Positions 46,490-58,671 are shown, counted from the stretch's first letter. The stretch: DNA of 64,000 bases from Jiella mangrovi (GCF_017815135.1 NZ_JAGJCF010000017.1:1-64000); one strand, 5' to 3'. The notes: generated by a model from the sequence alone, not told the origin. A program made the numbers and translations.

Positions 46490-46797
46490 ATGGAAATTGC
46501 CCTCGTCATGAAGCGGCAACGCCGCTCATTCTCATGCCTTCTCAATTAAGGCTTTTTAGAGCAATTAAAAGGTGGAACGCAAATCCATCCTCTCCGCCGG
46601 GCACATTCCAGGGTTTTCAGGATTAAAAGCGGTCGATCGGGGTCGTGGCGGCTGTCAGCACCCAGCATGTCCGCGGGAATCGTTTCGGCATCGAATCAGG
46701 CATCCGCGCGGACGCCACCGTGCGGAGGGGAAAACCTCGCTCGCGCCGCACCGATCGGAAGAGCCGGCTGCATTCCGCAGATAGCCCGAAGCCCCGC
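46490..46797. other. rirA upstream region
   Basis: No gene recognised in 308 bases. The part at 46530-46575 is AT-rich and probably holds the rirA promoter. On the minus strand TGAGAAGGCATGAGAATGAG carries two TGAGAA units, but I could not match an IRO box (TGA-N9-TCA) with confidence. Confidence 0.4.
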
Positions 46798-47091
46798 TCA
46801 ATCCCGAAAGATCGCCTCGCCCTGTTCGTCGATGACCTGCTGGGCCTTCTTCAGCGCGAACTGGGTCGCATCCTCCTTCGAGGAGAACATGTCGGCGCGA
46901 ATCATCTGATGGGATTTCATGGTGCCTCCGACCTCCTTCTCGATCAGGGCTGCGAGGCGAAACTGCCCACCCTCCTGCATCGGCGTCGCCTTGATCGTGA
47001 AGCCGGCGTGGTCGAGGGTTTCCGTCACCTTCGGCGCTGGGATTTCGGCAGCCTCGCGCGATCCGCCGAAAAGTTTTTTCAAAAACGACAT
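46798..47091 (-). CDS. HlyU family protein
   Basis: A 97-residue protein of the HlyU family (MSFLKKLFGG, then TETLDHAGFTIKATP, MIRADMFSSKEDATQFALKKAQQVIDEQG). The name comes from a Vibrio hemolysin activator of another type; the rhizobial family has no known function. The start at 47091 follows GAGGAGAT. It is monocistronic. Confidence 0.85.
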   Translation of the reverse strand: MSFLKKLFGGSREAAEIPAPKVTETLDHAGFTIKATPMQEGGQFRLAALIEKEVGGTMKSHQMIRADMFSSKEDATQFALKKAQQVIDEQGEAIFRD

Positions 47092-47452
47092 TCCATCTCC
47101 TCGTCTTTCGAACACCGACCGCTCCGGCACCACCGGCGGGAAACCATCGTCTCCCCGCGACCGGGCTTTCTGCTTCTGGCTTTCAGGCCTTTCAGGCCTT
47201 TCAGGCCATGTCCTGCCATGGGTGCGGCTCGGCGGCAATGCGACGATAAGCGAGCCTTCATCCGCGCAGACGGCCGGTTGCAACCGGGACATTCCGATGC
47301 TCCGGCAGAAGTTTCCGCGCGCGAGCGCTTTCCTGCTGCGGCGACAGGAGGCGCCGTTGCAGCGCCGCTGTCGCAGGCGCTATCGTTGCGCCCGATGAGC
47401 GTTTCGGGCCGTGTTTCCCCGGACGCGATGTGACAGGGCAGAAGGCGGGCCG
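47092..47452. other. intergenic region with a 9-bp tandem repeat
   Basis: No gene recognised. TTTCAGGCC is repeated three times in tandem at 47181-47207. Promoters for the divergent HlyU and deacetylase genes should be here. Confidence 0.5.
47181..47207. repeat. three tandem copies of TTTCAGGCC
   Basis: Three exact 9-bp units (47181, 47190, 47199) lie between the divergent HlyU and deacetylase genes. Such a short array can vary in copy number by slippage and would change promoter spacing by nearly one helical turn. Confidence 0.9.
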
Positions 47453-48523
47453 ATGCGTGTGTTTTTCTCGAAGACGCAGATGGACCATCGGCCGACGCAG
47501 TACGGCGTCCATGGCAAGCTCGTCGCGCCGCTGGAAAATCCCGGTCGCGCGCAAACGCTCGTCGACAGCCTGGGCAAGCTCGGATTGACGGCCGAAGATC
47601 CGCCGGCGGCGGACAGGGCGGCGATTGAACGGGTCCATACCGGCCCCTATCTCGATTTTCTCCAGACCGGCTATGCGCGGTTTCAGGCGCTGCCGAATGC
47701 CGGGCCGGAGGTCCTGCCCAACGTCCATCCCTATTTTGCAGCCGCCCGGCCGTACGGCCCCTCGCCGCTCGCGAACGGTGCGCGGCCGGGACCTAGGACG
47801 ACGGGCATCCTCGGTCAGGCAGGCTGGTATATCGGAGACCTCTCCTGCGCGATGACGGAGGGCACGGCAAATGCCGCCTTTGCCTCCGCAGCGAGCGCCA
47901 TCGGCGCGGCTCGCGCGGTGCTCGGCGGCGACGATCAGGCTTTCGCGCTCTGCCGCCCGCCCGGTCACCACGCCTATGCCGACAGAGCCTCGGGGTTCTG
48001 CTTCCTCAACAATGCCGCCATCGCGGCCGAATTTCTTCGCGAAAGCCACGACAAGGTCGCCATTCTCGACTTCGACACCCATCACGGCGACGGAACCCAG
48101 ACGATCTTCTACGCGCGCGACGACGTCTTCTTCGGCTCCGTCCACACCGACCCGTCGGCCTATTATCCGCATTTTCTCGGCTATGCCGACGAATGCGGCA
48201 CCGGGCCGGGCGAAGGCTGCAACCTCAATCTGCCGCTTGCCTTCGGCTCCGGCGACGCCGCATTTCTGGAGGCGGTCGAGACCTTGGTTTATCGCGCCAT
48301 GCGTTTTGGTGCAGACGCATTCGTCGTTTCCGCCGGCTGGGACGCCCATCGCGACGACCCCCTGTCGAAGCTCGCCGTGAGCGGCGAGACCTATCCGCGC
48401 ATCGGCGAGATCCTCGGCAAGCTGCGGCGGCCGACGGTCATCGTCCAGGAAGGCGGTTATTCGCTCGAGGCCGTCTCGCAGACGGCGCCGGCCTTCGTCG
48501 AGGCGTTTCTCGCAACCCGGTAA
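47453..48523 (+). CDS. histone deacetylase-family acetylpolyamine amidohydrolase
   Basis: A 356-residue zinc amidohydrolase of the arginase/deacetylase fold. The paired histidines are in CRPPGHHAYADR, the zinc ligands in ILDFDTHHGDGTQ and VSAGWDAHRDDP, and the glycine-rich end is VIVQEGGYSLE. The N-terminal KTQMDHRPTQY and length match bacterial acetylpolyamine amidohydrolases, which remove acetyl groups from polyamines. The start at 47453 (MRVFFSKTQ) fits the family. Confidence 0.92.
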   Translation: MRVFFSKTQMDHRPTQYGVHGKLVAPLENPGRAQTLVDSLGKLGLTAEDPPAADRAAIERVHTGPYLDFLQTGYARFQALPNAGPEVLPNVHPYFAAARPYGPSPLANGARPGPRTTGILGQAGWYIGDLSCAMTEGTANAAFASAASAIGAARAVLGGDDQAFALCRPPGHHAYADRASGFCFLNNAAIAAEFLRESHDKVAILDFDTHHGDGTQTIFYARDDVFFGSVHTDPSAYYPHFLGYADECGTGPGEGCNLNLPLAFGSGDAAFLEAVETLVYRAMRFGADAFVVSAGWDAHRDDPLSKLAVSGETYPRIGEILGKLRRPTVIVQEGGYSLEAVSQTAPAFVEAFLATR

Positions 48524-48529
48524 TCCGGC

Positions 48530-48561
48530 CCGCCGCCCCGGCTGGGTGAATGGGGCGGCGG
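48530..48561. terminator. GC-rich stem-loop between convergent genes
   Basis: CCGCCGCCCC (48530-48539) pairs perfectly with GGGGCGGCGG (48552-48561) over a 12-base loop. It lies seven bases after the deacetylase stop and before the end of the convergent secreted-protein gene. No T run follows, so it is a weaker terminator call. Confidence 0.45.
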
Positions 48562-48623
48562 CTCACGTCCAGAGTAACCCGGAGTTCTGTCCATGCCTAT
48601 CGTGGCGTTTGGCCGGGTCCGCC

Positions 48624-48959
48624 TCAGCGATACGCGATCACCGGGCAGCCGGGAACGCGGGCAAAGCGGACGACAGCGCGATGATGACGCTTGCGGCCGG
48701 CGACGACGATGGCGCGGCGGCTGACACCGCGAATGCGGGCGTGGCGGATGCCGAAATGGCGGGCCTTGTTCAGCGCGCGGCGCGGCGAGCAGCCATAGTT
48801 CGGCCGGTAATGGCCGCGGTGCCGAACGAGTTCGATACCGCCGTTGCCGATCGAAATGGTGGCTCCGAAATCGCGCGCCGAGGCGCTGGTGGGAGCGGCG
48901 GCACCGGCTGCACCGAGGGCGGCAACGACGCAGAGGGTCTTGGCAAGTTTCTGGAACAT
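48624..48959 (-). CDS. small secreted basic protein
   Basis: A 111-residue protein with a clear signal peptide (KTLCVVAALGAAGAAAPTSASARD) and a very basic mature part. The core pattern CSPRRALNKARHFGIRHARIRGVSRRAIVVAGRK with a late cysteine recurs in hypothetical rhizobial secreted proteins. Two cysteines could form a disulfide. Function unknown. Confidence 0.75.
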   Translation of the reverse strand: MFQKLAKTLCVVAALGAAGAAAPTSASARDFGATISIGNGGIELVRHRGHYRPNYGCSPRRALNKARHFGIRHARIRGVSRRAIVVAGRKRHHRAVVRFARVPGCPVIAYR

Positions 48960-49105
48960 GGGGGGCTTCTCCTTGGGCTTCGCTGTCTCGGCGGTTGTCG
49001 TTTGCCGATGACAGGGACGATGCCAAAGCGCCGCTGAACCCTTTCGGAAGCCCGCATTCATATCGCATTCAGACACTGCCCGAACGGAAGGCTGTCTCGC
49101 TCACC

Positions 49106-49714
49106 TCATGTCAGCCGTCGCATCCAGAACTGCATCGGCTTTTCGCTCTCCTCCATGTCGCCAATGTCGCGCCACGCCATGGTCGAGACGAGACCATCGA
49201 CCTTTTCATAGCCTCGCTTCGTCCAGAACCCGTCGAGCGGCACGTAGTCGCCTGGACGCTGGGGTTGGTCCGTCGGCCGCACGACGCCGCAGAACGCGGC
49301 GATCTCATAGCCCTGAGCCCGTCCAGCCGCCTCCCTCGCATCGAAGAAGCGGTGGCCGGCGCCGCGGCCGCGATACTCTGGCAGAAGGACCGACTCGCCG
49401 AGGTAGAACACCGCGTCCGGAGGGATACCAGCCTTGCGGAAATCTTCCGCAAGCTGCGGCTGGTGGTCGCCGAGGGGCGCGGCCGTCGCCGCGCCGACGA
49501 TTTCACCTCGCATGTTCGCCGCGACGACGACCATCGCACCCGGCGACTTGGCATAGGTTTCGAGATAGCGCCTCTCGTAGGCCTCATCCCCTTCGTAGAG
49601 ATAGGGGAAAGCCCGAAAGACGGTGATGCGCAGCCGAGCCAGATCGTCGAGAACATCGGCTATTTCCCGCGCAGACAGAACCTTGAAGGATAGCTCTTCG
49701 GTCTTCGCCGTCAT
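49106..49714 (-). CDS. GNAT-family acetyltransferase
   Basis: A 202-residue acetyltransferase. The acetyl-CoA loop is LLPEYRGRGAGHRFFDAREAAG (RGRGAG as the Q/RxxGxG motif), preceded by the strand VFYLGESVLLP. The C-terminal FWTKRGYEKVDGLVSTMAWRDI is typical of N-acetyltransferases with small substrates. ATG 49714 was preferred over the long shadow start. It lies 13 bases after the SnoaL-like gene stop, so they are probably co-transcribed. Confidence 0.85.
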   Translation of the reverse strand: MTAKTEELSFKVLSAREIADVLDDLARLRITVFRAFPYLYEGDEAYERRYLETYAKSPGAMVVVAANMRGEIVGAATAAPLGDHQPQLAEDFRKAGIPPDAVFYLGESVLLPEYRGRGAGHRFFDAREAAGRAQGYEIAAFCGVVRPTDQPQRPGDYVPLDGFWTKRGYEKVDGLVSTMAWRDIGDMEESEKPMQFWMRRLT

Positions 49715-49727
49715 CTCGACCCCGTCA

Positions 49728-50141
49728 TCACGCCTTCGAAACCGCCGCGATCCAGGCGTTGAGATTGTAATAGGTGGTGACGCGGGTGATCCTGCCATCC
49801 TCCAGCGAGAAGAACTGTCCGGCCGGGATCGAATAGGCCTGGTTGCTCGCGGGGGGCAGTCCTTCTGCCGTCTCGCGATAGCGTCCACGCACGGTGAACT
49901 CGGCCCCTACCCTCGTTCCGTCCTCGGAGGCGAAAACGACGATGTCGGCCAGCGTCTCGTCGTAGTGCCGATGCATCGTCGCCATGAAGTTGCGAAAGCT
50001 CGATCGACCGATCTCCCGCCCACCTTCATTGATGTCGTGGGCGACATCCTCGTCGAGTAGATCGAGCATGGAGTCGACGTCGCCGGCGTTGAAGGCTTCG
50101 AGGTAGCGGCTGATCAGGGCTTCGGCTTCGGTGCGTGTCAT
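49728..50141 (-). CDS. SnoaL-like (NTF2-fold) protein
   Basis: A 137-residue protein of the SnoaL/ketosteroid isomerase-like fold (ISRYLEAFNAGDVDSMLDLLDEDVAHDIN, and FFSLEDGRITRVTTYYNLNAWI at the end). Such proteins are often annotated as ketosteroid isomerase-related, but the substrate cannot be told. It is followed closely by the GNAT gene. Confidence 0.85.
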   Translation of the reverse strand: MTRTEAEALISRYLEAFNAGDVDSMLDLLDEDVAHDINEGGREIGRSSFRNFMATMHRHYDETLADIVVFASEDGTRVGAEFTVRGRYRETAEGLPPASNQAYSIPAGQFFSLEDGRITRVTTYYNLNAWIAAVSKA

Positions 50142-50245
50142 GTCAGGTCCCTTGAATGGCTGGACCTAATCTGACTTCGCCTGAGCCGCCGTCAACCGCT
50201 CTCCATGCCCCGACGCCGGCGGCCCCGATCAACCGAAGCCGGCGA

Positions 50246-50737
50246 TCAGCTCGTCACACCGAAGACCTCCGCGCAACGCGAAAGGCTGAAGCCTTCGCCA
50301 TCGGTGTCGCGGCTGGTTCTGATATTCGTGATGATGCCGTTGGAGTTGGCGGTGATCTGCGCCTCGCAGCCCAGTTGCTCCGAACGCGCCGGGGTCATCA
50401 TCACTTGGCCGGGAGGCGCCGAATCCATCGACATGTTGCCGCCGCCGATATTGATGATCGTGCTCGGCGAGCGCCGCTTCTCGGCGAGCTCTTTTTCCTG
50501 CTTCGTCATCGACCGGTATTGGGCGGGAACGTTGCGCACGGTTTCGCCGCCGCGCCATGTGTAGACGGTCCCGCCATTGTTCAGCGGAAATTCGCTCACT
50601 GGCGGGCCGTATTGCGAGAAGAAGGCATCGCTCGACTGACCGACCCAGCGCCCCTGCATCGCCTGATTGGCCTCTTCCGTCGTCGTGCAGCCGGCAAGCG
50701 CGACCAGGACGACCCCCATTGCTACCATCCGCTTCAT
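50246..50737 (-). CDS. lipoprotein of unknown function
   Basis: A 163-residue lipoprotein with a short signal and lipobox (VLVALAGC, cysteine at residue 17). The mature part, MQGRWVGQSSDAFFSQYGPPVSEFPLNNGGTVYTW, resembles small outer-membrane-assembly-like domains that recognise an SDxFFxxYGxP pattern in rhizobial lipoproteins. No function known. Confidence 0.8.
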   Translation of the reverse strand: MKRMVAMGVVLVALAGCTTTEEANQAMQGRWVGQSSDAFFSQYGPPVSEFPLNNGGTVYTWRGGETVRNVPAQYRSMTKQEKELAEKRRSPSTIINIGGGNMSMDSAPPGQVMMTPARSEQLGCEAQITANSNGIITNIRTSRDTDGEGFSLSRCAEVFGVTS

Positions 50738-50896
50738 TGATGTTCCCCCTGCCGTAACGTTATCAATGGAGGTTCGAAGCCACGCAAGATGGGGGATGTC
50801 TAGGAGACGCTGTGGCAAGCGACGAGTTTTCGACATCTTTCCACAGACTTGCCGATCGGATGATCAACACCGGTCTGACGCTGCGGCTTCACGAAC

Positions 50897-52803
50897 CTAT
50901 TCAGCGGCAGCACTGTCGGCAGCAGCGGCATCCCCGCTGAACAGGAACCCGCCGGACTGGCGGCGCCAGAGGCTGGCATAAAGGCCGTTCCTCGCCAGAA
51001 GCTCGTCGTGGCTGCCCTCCTCGACGATGGCGCCCTTGTCGAGCACGATCAGCCGGTCCATCGCGGCGATTGTCGACAGGCGATGCGCGATGGCGATGAC
51101 GGTCTTGCCCGCCATCATGCGGATCAGATTCTCCTGGATGGCCGCCTCGACCTCCGAATCGAGCGCCGAGGTCGCTTCGTCGAGAACCAGGATCGGCGCG
51201 TCCTTCAGGAGAACCCGGGCAATCGCGATGCGCTGGCGCTGGCCGCCGGACAGTTTGATGCCGCGCTCGCCGACATGAGCGTCATAGCCGGTGCGGCCCT
51301 TGGGATCGCGCAGGCCCGGAATGAAGTCCTCGGCATTGGCCCGTTCGGCCGCGAGCAGCACCTCGTCGTCCTCGGCGTCTGGCTTGCCGAAGGCGATATT
51401 GTCGCGGATCGAGCGATGCAGGAGCGAGGTATCCTGCGTGACGACGCCGATCGCCGCGCGAAGCGACTGCTGGGTGACCGTGGAGATGTCCTGCCCGTCG
51501 ATCAGGATTTTCCCGCCCTCGAGGTCGTAGAGACGCAGGAGCAGATTGACGAGCGTCGTCTTGCCGGCACCCGAGCGGCCGACGAGGCCGATCTTCTCGC
51601 CGGGCTTGATCGAAAGCGAGAGGTTCGAGACGACACCGCCGCCCTTGCCATAATGGAAGGTGACGTTCTCGTACCGGATCGCACCCTTGGTCGCCGAAAG
51701 CGGCCGCGCATCCGGCGCGTCGACAAGCGTCGGCAGTCGGGTGATCGTCGCCACCGCGTCCTGGATGGTGCCGTAGTTGCGCACCAGCCCGTTGATGTTG
51801 AACATCATCCAGCCGGACATCTGGTTCAGCCTCAGGACGAGGCCGAGGGCCGTCGCGACACCGCCCGCCGTCACCGACCCGGCCTGCCAGCCGAGGACGG
51901 CGATGATGCCGACGCCGGTCATCATGAAGCCGTTGAGGATGGCGACGACGGTGCGGACCTCGGTGATCGCCCGCGTCGAGCGCCGGGTCATGTCGACGAG
52001 ATAGACGAAGCCGTTCTTGACGAACTCGTCTTCCTTGCGCGACGAATCGAACAGCTTGACCGAAAGAATGTTGGTGAAGCTGTCGACCACCCGGCCCGAC
52101 ACGATCGAGCGGGCATCGGCCGAGGCGCGGCCGAACTCGCGGATCTTCGGCAGAAGGTTGCGGACGATCCAGACATAGCCGGCGACCCAGACGGCGAGAA
52201 CGATCGCCATGCGCCAGTCGATGGCACCGAGAATGGTCGCGGTCAGGAAGATGAAGGTGACGAAGGACCAGAAGGTCTGGAGGATGGTGGTGATGAAGTC
52301 ACCGGTGGCGGCGCCCACCTGCTGGACCTTTTGGGCGAGGCGCCCGCCGAAATCGTTCTGGAAGAAGGTGTAGGCCTGCTCCATCAGCCGGCGATAGCTC
52401 TGCCAGCGAATTCGATTGTAGAAGCTTGGACTTATCACCTGTTCTTCGAGTACGGACGAAGCAAAGAGCAGCGCCGCACGGCCGATCAGCGTGACGAAGA
52501 GAAGGCCCGCGATCAGCCAGAAATGGTCGTCGAGCAGGGTTTCCGGCGTCGACGTGCCGAGGGCGTCGACAAGCCAGCCGACGCCGGTGAAGAGCACCGC
52601 CTCGATGCCGCCAGTCAGGCCGCCGGCGATCAGAAGGCCGATCAGCGGCCACTTCGCCTGTTTGGCGAAATGCCAGATGAACGCATTGGTCTCGGCTGGC
52701 AGCGGCCTCAGATGGCCGGTGCGATAGACGCCGTCCTCCTCTCGGCCGGGATCGTCCTCGAACGGGTCGAGGACTGTCTCGAAGCGCTGGAGCAGACGAT
52801 CCA

Positions 52804-52807
<4 letters not shown>
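50897..52807 (-). CDS. ABC exporter half-transporter (second gene of pair)
   Basis: A 636-residue fused membrane-ATPase half-transporter. Six spans occupy about residues 45-340. The ATPase has Walker A GRSGAGKT, signature LSGGQRQR, Walker B LVLDEATSALD and switch histidine IAHRLSTIA, all consensus. It overlaps the other half-transporter gene (ATGATGG with TGA at 52806-52804), so the two very likely form a heterodimeric exporter. The long N-terminal tail (FEDDPGREEDGVYRT) is acidic. Substrate is unknown; lipid or drug export is typical. Confidence 0.9.
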
Positions 52808-54678
<1,871 letters not shown>

Positions 54679-55138
54679 TCACATTCCTGACATTGCCGAT
54701 TTGACGCCGGAGTTCCGGCCTCAGGCGGCCATATAGCTCTCGGGGTGAGAGATCGAAGGCGGGCTCCGATCATCGTGATGGTCGCTGATATAAGCGCTCG
54801 GTCTGCCAAAATCAGGGGCGACGTGCCGCCGCCGTTGGGTGTCAGCACCATTGCAGGGGACAAGAACCGGTTCCGTTCGCGGCACTGCCGGCCTCTTGGC
54901 GGGCAATTGCCCACCAGTTGATGAATTGTCCACAAGACAGAATGATCGTCGCCGTGACCGTTCGCAGGACGAAAAGCCCGGCGCTGCCGGGATATTCACA
55001 CGCAAGGGTCGCTCTGCCTGCCTTATGGGCACGTCGGATCGTTGAGCAATACCCTCTGGACAGAACGCCCGTTGCGGGAACAATCTGAACTCGAGGTCGC
55101 ACGTGCGGGTGCGACGACACCGAACCCGGGGGCAGAAT
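54679..55138. other. intergenic region between divergent ABC operons
   Basis: No gene recognised in 460 bases. Promoters of the exporter pair and of the oligopeptide importer operon should be here. I see no clear operator repeat. Confidence 0.4.
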
Positions 55139-56725
55139 ATGGGCTTTTCCTTCAAGACCTTCACCGGCGCGCTGGCGCTATCGACCGTCCTTTCGCTCGG
55201 CGTGGCCGAGGCGAAGGAGATGGTCATGTACAACGGCGGCGACGTCACCTCGCTCGACCCGCAGAAGATGTCGGGCGACTGGGAAGACCGCGTCGCCGGC
55301 GACATCTATGAGGGCCTCTTCACCGAGGACATCGACGCCAAGCCGGTGCTCGGCGTCGCGGCGAGCTACGAGACCTCGGACGACGGCCTGACCTGGACCT
55401 TCAAGCTGCGCGACGACGCCAAGTGGTCGGATGGCGAGCCGGTGACGGCGGAGGACTTCGTCTACTCCTTCAAGCGGCTGATGGACCCTAAGACGGCGGC
55501 GCAATACGCCTATCTGCAATATCCGATCAAGAACGCCGAGAAGATCAACAAGGGCGAGATCGAGGATCTCGACCAGCTCGGCGTCACGGCGATCGACGAC
55601 AAGACGCTGGAGATCACCCTCGAACACCCGGTCCCCTACTATCCGAGCCTTCTGACCCACTACACCGCCTATCCGCTGCCCAAGCATCTGATCGACAAGG
55701 TCGGCGATCAGTGGGTGCAGATCTCCAACATCGTCACCGACGGTCCCTACAAGCCGGTCGAATGGGTACCCGGCAGCCACGTGCTGACCGCCAAGAACGA
55801 CCAGTGGTACGACACCAAGAGCCTCGACATCGACGGCGTGCGCTTTTTGTCGATGGAGGACGTCTCGGCCGGTTTCCGCCGCTATCAGGCCGGCGAGATC
55901 GACTTCATGACGGACTATCCGAAGGATCAGTTCAAGTTCATCCAGGCGAACCTTCCCGGCCAGGGCCACTTCGCCCCCTTCGCCGGGCTGTACTACTACG
56001 TCTTCAATTCCAAGAAGCCGCCCTTCGACGACGCCAAGGTGCGCGAGGCGCTCTCCATGGCGGTCAATCGTGAGGTGATCGGCCCCAAGGTGTTGGGCTC
56101 AGGCGAACCGGCCGCCTATGGCTGGGTCCCCCCCGGCATGGCGAACTACCCGGAAGAAGGCGCCCGCTTCGACTGGGAAAAGGAGCCCTACAAGGAGCGC
56201 GTCGAGAAAGCCAAGGCGCTTCTGAAGGACGCCGGCTACGGCCCCGACAAGCCGCTGAACATCACGCTCAGCTACAACACCAACGACAACCACAAGCGCG
56301 TCGCAGTCGCGATCGCCGCCATGTGGAAGCCGCTCGGCGTCAATGTCAGCCTCGTCAACGCCGAGGTAAAGGTGCACTACGCCAATCTGCGCGAGGGTGC
56401 CTTCGAGGTGGCGCGGGCCGGCTGGCTCGCCGACTTCAACGATCCGGTCAACTTCCTCGATCTCCTGAAATCCGGCATCGAGATGAATTACGGCCAGTGG
56501 TCCAATGAGGAGTATAATTCGCTGCTCGACCAGGCCGCCAAGGAGAGCGACCTGAAGAAGCGCGCCGAAATGCTGGAAAAGGCCGAAAAGATCGCGCTCG
56601 ACGACGACGCCGCGATGCCGATCTATTTCTACCTGTCGGAAAACATCGTCTCGCCGAAGCTCAAGGGCTTCAAGGACAACGTCTTCGACAAGCACCGCAC
56701 GCGCTACATGTCGCTGTCGGAATAG
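55139..56725 (+). CDS. oppA: oligopeptide-binding protein OppA
   Basis: A 528-residue periplasmic binding protein of SBP family 5, with a signal peptide (FKTFTGALALSTVLSLGVAEA). YNGGDVTSLDPQKMSGDWE starts the mature domain, and DDGLTWTFKLRDDAKWSDGEPVTAEDFVYSFKR is the family signature region. The resemblance is to OppA/MppA, which bind short peptides; murein tripeptide is also possible. The start at 55139 follows GGGGGCAG. It is the first of five genes oppABCDF. Confidence 0.92.
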   Translation: MGFSFKTFTGALALSTVLSLGVAEAKEMVMYNGGDVTSLDPQKMSGDWEDRVAGDIYEGLFTEDIDAKPVLGVAASYETSDDGLTWTFKLRDDAKWSDGEPVTAEDFVYSFKRLMDPKTAAQYAYLQYPIKNAEKINKGEIEDLDQLGVTAIDDKTLEITLEHPVPYYPSLLTHYTAYPLPKHLIDKVGDQWVQISNIVTDGPYKPVEWVPGSHVLTAKNDQWYDTKSLDIDGVRFLSMEDVSAGFRRYQAGEIDFMTDYPKDQFKFIQANLPGQGHFAPFAGLYYYVFNSKKPPFDDAKVREALSMAVNREVIGPKVLGSGEPAAYGWVPPGMANYPEEGARFDWEKEPYKERVEKAKALLKDAGYGPDKPLNITLSYNTNDNHKRVAVAIAAMWKPLGVNVSLVNAEVKVHYANLREGAFEVARAGWLADFNDPVNFLDLLKSGIEMNYGQWSNEEYNSLLDQAAKESDLKKRAEMLEKAEKIALDDDAAMPIYFYLSENIVSPKLKGFKDNVFDKHRTRYMSLSE

Positions 56726-56827
56726 GTGCCGAAAGCGCGGCACCCCCGCGCTTTCGCCTGAAGACGTCGTTTGCATAGCACCGGGGCCGCCGAAGAGCCC
56801 CGGGCCTTCCCGAGAAACGATCCTGAC

Positions 56828-57751
56828 ATGCTGACCTTCGTTTTGAAGCGGCTGGCCTCGACGATCCCGGTCATTCTGATCGCGATCACCGCCTGCTTCT
56901 TCATCCTGCGCCTCGCGCCGGGCGGGCCGTTCGATCAGGAGCGGGCGCTTCCCCCGGAAGTCCTGGCGAACTTGCGCGCCTACTACCATCTCGACGATTC
57001 CCTGATCGTCCAGTATTTCCGCTATCTCGGCCGCCTCGCCCAGCTCGATCTCGGCCCGTCCTTCGTCACCAAGGACTTCACCGTCGCGCGGCAGATCGGT
57101 ATCGGCCTGCCCTATACGCTGATCCTCGGCGGCTCGGCCTTTCTGCTCGCCATCGTCGGCGGCATCGCGGCCGGCATCTATGGCGCGCTCTACCAGAACC
57201 GCTCGGCCGACTACGCGATCGCCGCCATCGCCATGACCGGCCTCGTCGTGCCGAACTTCCTCGTCGCGCCGATCCTCCAGCTGGTCTTCGGCGTGAAGCT
57301 TTCCTGGCTGCCGGTCGGCGGATGGGGCGACGGCTCGCCGCGTTTCCTCTTCCTGCCGGTTCTCGTGCTGGCCCTGCCGCATATCGCGAGGATCTCGCGG
57401 CTGATGCGCGGTTCGCTGATCGAGACGATGAACGCCAACTTCATCAAGACCGCCACCGCGAAAGGCATCGGCCGGCGCCGGGTGGTGCTGAAACATGCGC
57501 TGCGCCCGGCCCTCACCCCCGTCGTCTCCTATCTCGGCCCGGCCGCCGGCTATCTCCTCACCGGCTCCATCGTGGTCGAGCAGATCTTCGGCCTGCCCGG
57601 CATCGGGCGGTACTTCATCAACGCGGCCCTCAACCGCGATTACGGCATGGTGCTTGGAACCGTGATCTTCTACATGGCGCTCATCGTTCTCCTCAACCTT
57701 CTCGTCGATCTCGCCTATGCCTGGCTCGATCCGAAGGTGCGCCAGCGATGA
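56828..57751 (+). CDS. oppB: oligopeptide ABC transporter permease OppB
   Basis: A 307-residue permease with six spans (MLTFVLKRLASTIPVILIAITACFFIL at the start). GGPFDQERALPPEVLANLRAYY is the large loop typical of OppB, and the EAA region is near FIKTATAKGIGRRRVVLKHALR. It overlaps oppC by four bases. Confidence 0.93.
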   Translation: MLTFVLKRLASTIPVILIAITACFFILRLAPGGPFDQERALPPEVLANLRAYYHLDDSLIVQYFRYLGRLAQLDLGPSFVTKDFTVARQIGIGLPYTLILGGSAFLLAIVGGIAAGIYGALYQNRSADYAIAAIAMTGLVVPNFLVAPILQLVFGVKLSWLPVGGWGDGSPRFLFLPVLVLALPHIARISRLMRGSLIETMNANFIKTATAKGIGRRRVVLKHALRPALTPVVSYLGPAAGYLLTGSIVVEQIFGLPGIGRYFINAALNRDYGMVLGTVIFYMALIVLLNLLVDLAYAWLDPKVRQR

Positions 57752-58671
57752 CCCTTTACGCCGGCAAGCGCGAAGCGCTGGAAGACGCCTTCATCGGGCG
57801 TGACGACGAGATGCCGCGCGGCAAGCCGCGCTCGGTCACCCGCGACGCCCTCAGGCGGTTTCGTGCCAACAAGGCGGCGATGACCGCCCTCGTCGTCTTC
57901 GTCCTCATCGTCCTCGCCGCGATCGTCGGCCCGTATCTCGTGCCCTACGATTACGAGACGCCCGACTGGGAGGCCTTCACCGCGCCGCCCTCGATCGAAA
58001 GCGGCCACTATTTCGGCACCGACCAGAACGGCCGGGACCTTCTCGCCCGCACGCTCTACGGCACCCGCGTCTCGCTCCTCGTCGCGCTGATCGCAACCAC
58101 GGTGTCGGTGATCGTCGGCGTTCTTTACGGCGCGGTCTCGGGCTTTGCCGGCGGGCGGATCGATTCCGCCATGATGCGCTTCGTCGACGTGATGTACGCG
58201 CTTCCCTACATCCTCTTCGTCATCCTCCTGATGGTGATGTTCGGCCGCAATGTTTTCCTGCTGTTTGCCGCCATCGGCCTTCTCGAATGGCTGACCATGG
58301 CGCGCATCGTGCGCGGCCAGACCCTGTCGCTGAAAGAGAAGGAGTTCGTGGAGGCGGCCCGCGCGGCGGGCGTTTCGAGCTTTGCGATCATCCTTCGCCA
58401 CATCGTGCCGAATCTCGTCGGCCCGGTGGTGATCTACGCCTCGCTGACCATCCCCGAAATCGTCATCACCGAGAGCTTCCTGTCCTATCTCGGCTTCGGC
58501 GTGCAGGAACCGCTCACCTCCCTCGGGACGCTGATTTCCGAGGGCACCGGCGCCATCGGCTCGGCCGACTGGCTGCTCCTGTTTCCAGGCGGCGTTCTCG
58601 TGACCATGCTGCTCGCCCTCGCCTTCATCGGCGACGGCCTGCGCGACGCCTTCGACCCGAAGGACCGATGA
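57748..58671 (+). CDS. oppC: oligopeptide ABC transporter permease OppC
   Basis: A 307-residue permease. The OppC N-terminal domain and first span (RRFRANKAAMTALVVFVLIVL) are followed by HYFGTDQNGRDLLARTLYGTRVSL, and the EAA loop is FVEAARAAGVSSFAIILRHIVPN. Overlaps at both ends (ATGA with oppB, and ATGATG with oppD) indicate coupled translation. Confidence 0.93.
   Translation: MTLYAGKREALEDAFIGRDDEMPRGKPRSVTRDALRRFRANKAAMTALVVFVLIVLAAIVGPYLVPYDYETPDWEAFTAPPSIESGHYFGTDQNGRDLLARTLYGTRVSLLVALIATTVSVIVGVLYGAVSGFAGGRIDSAMMRFVDVMYALPYILFVILLMVMFGRNVFLLFAAIGLLEWLTMARIVRGQTLSLKEKEFVEAARAAGVSSFAIILRHIVPNLVGPVVIYASLTIPEIVITESFLSYLGFGVQEPLTSLGTLISEGTGAIGSADWLLLFPGGVLVTMLLALAFIGDGLRDAFDPKDR

Noticed and set aside
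46490-46580. IRO or Irr box before rirA
   Set aside because: TGAGAA repeats and an AT-rich patch are present, but no TGA-N9-TCA or complete Irr palindrome could be placed.
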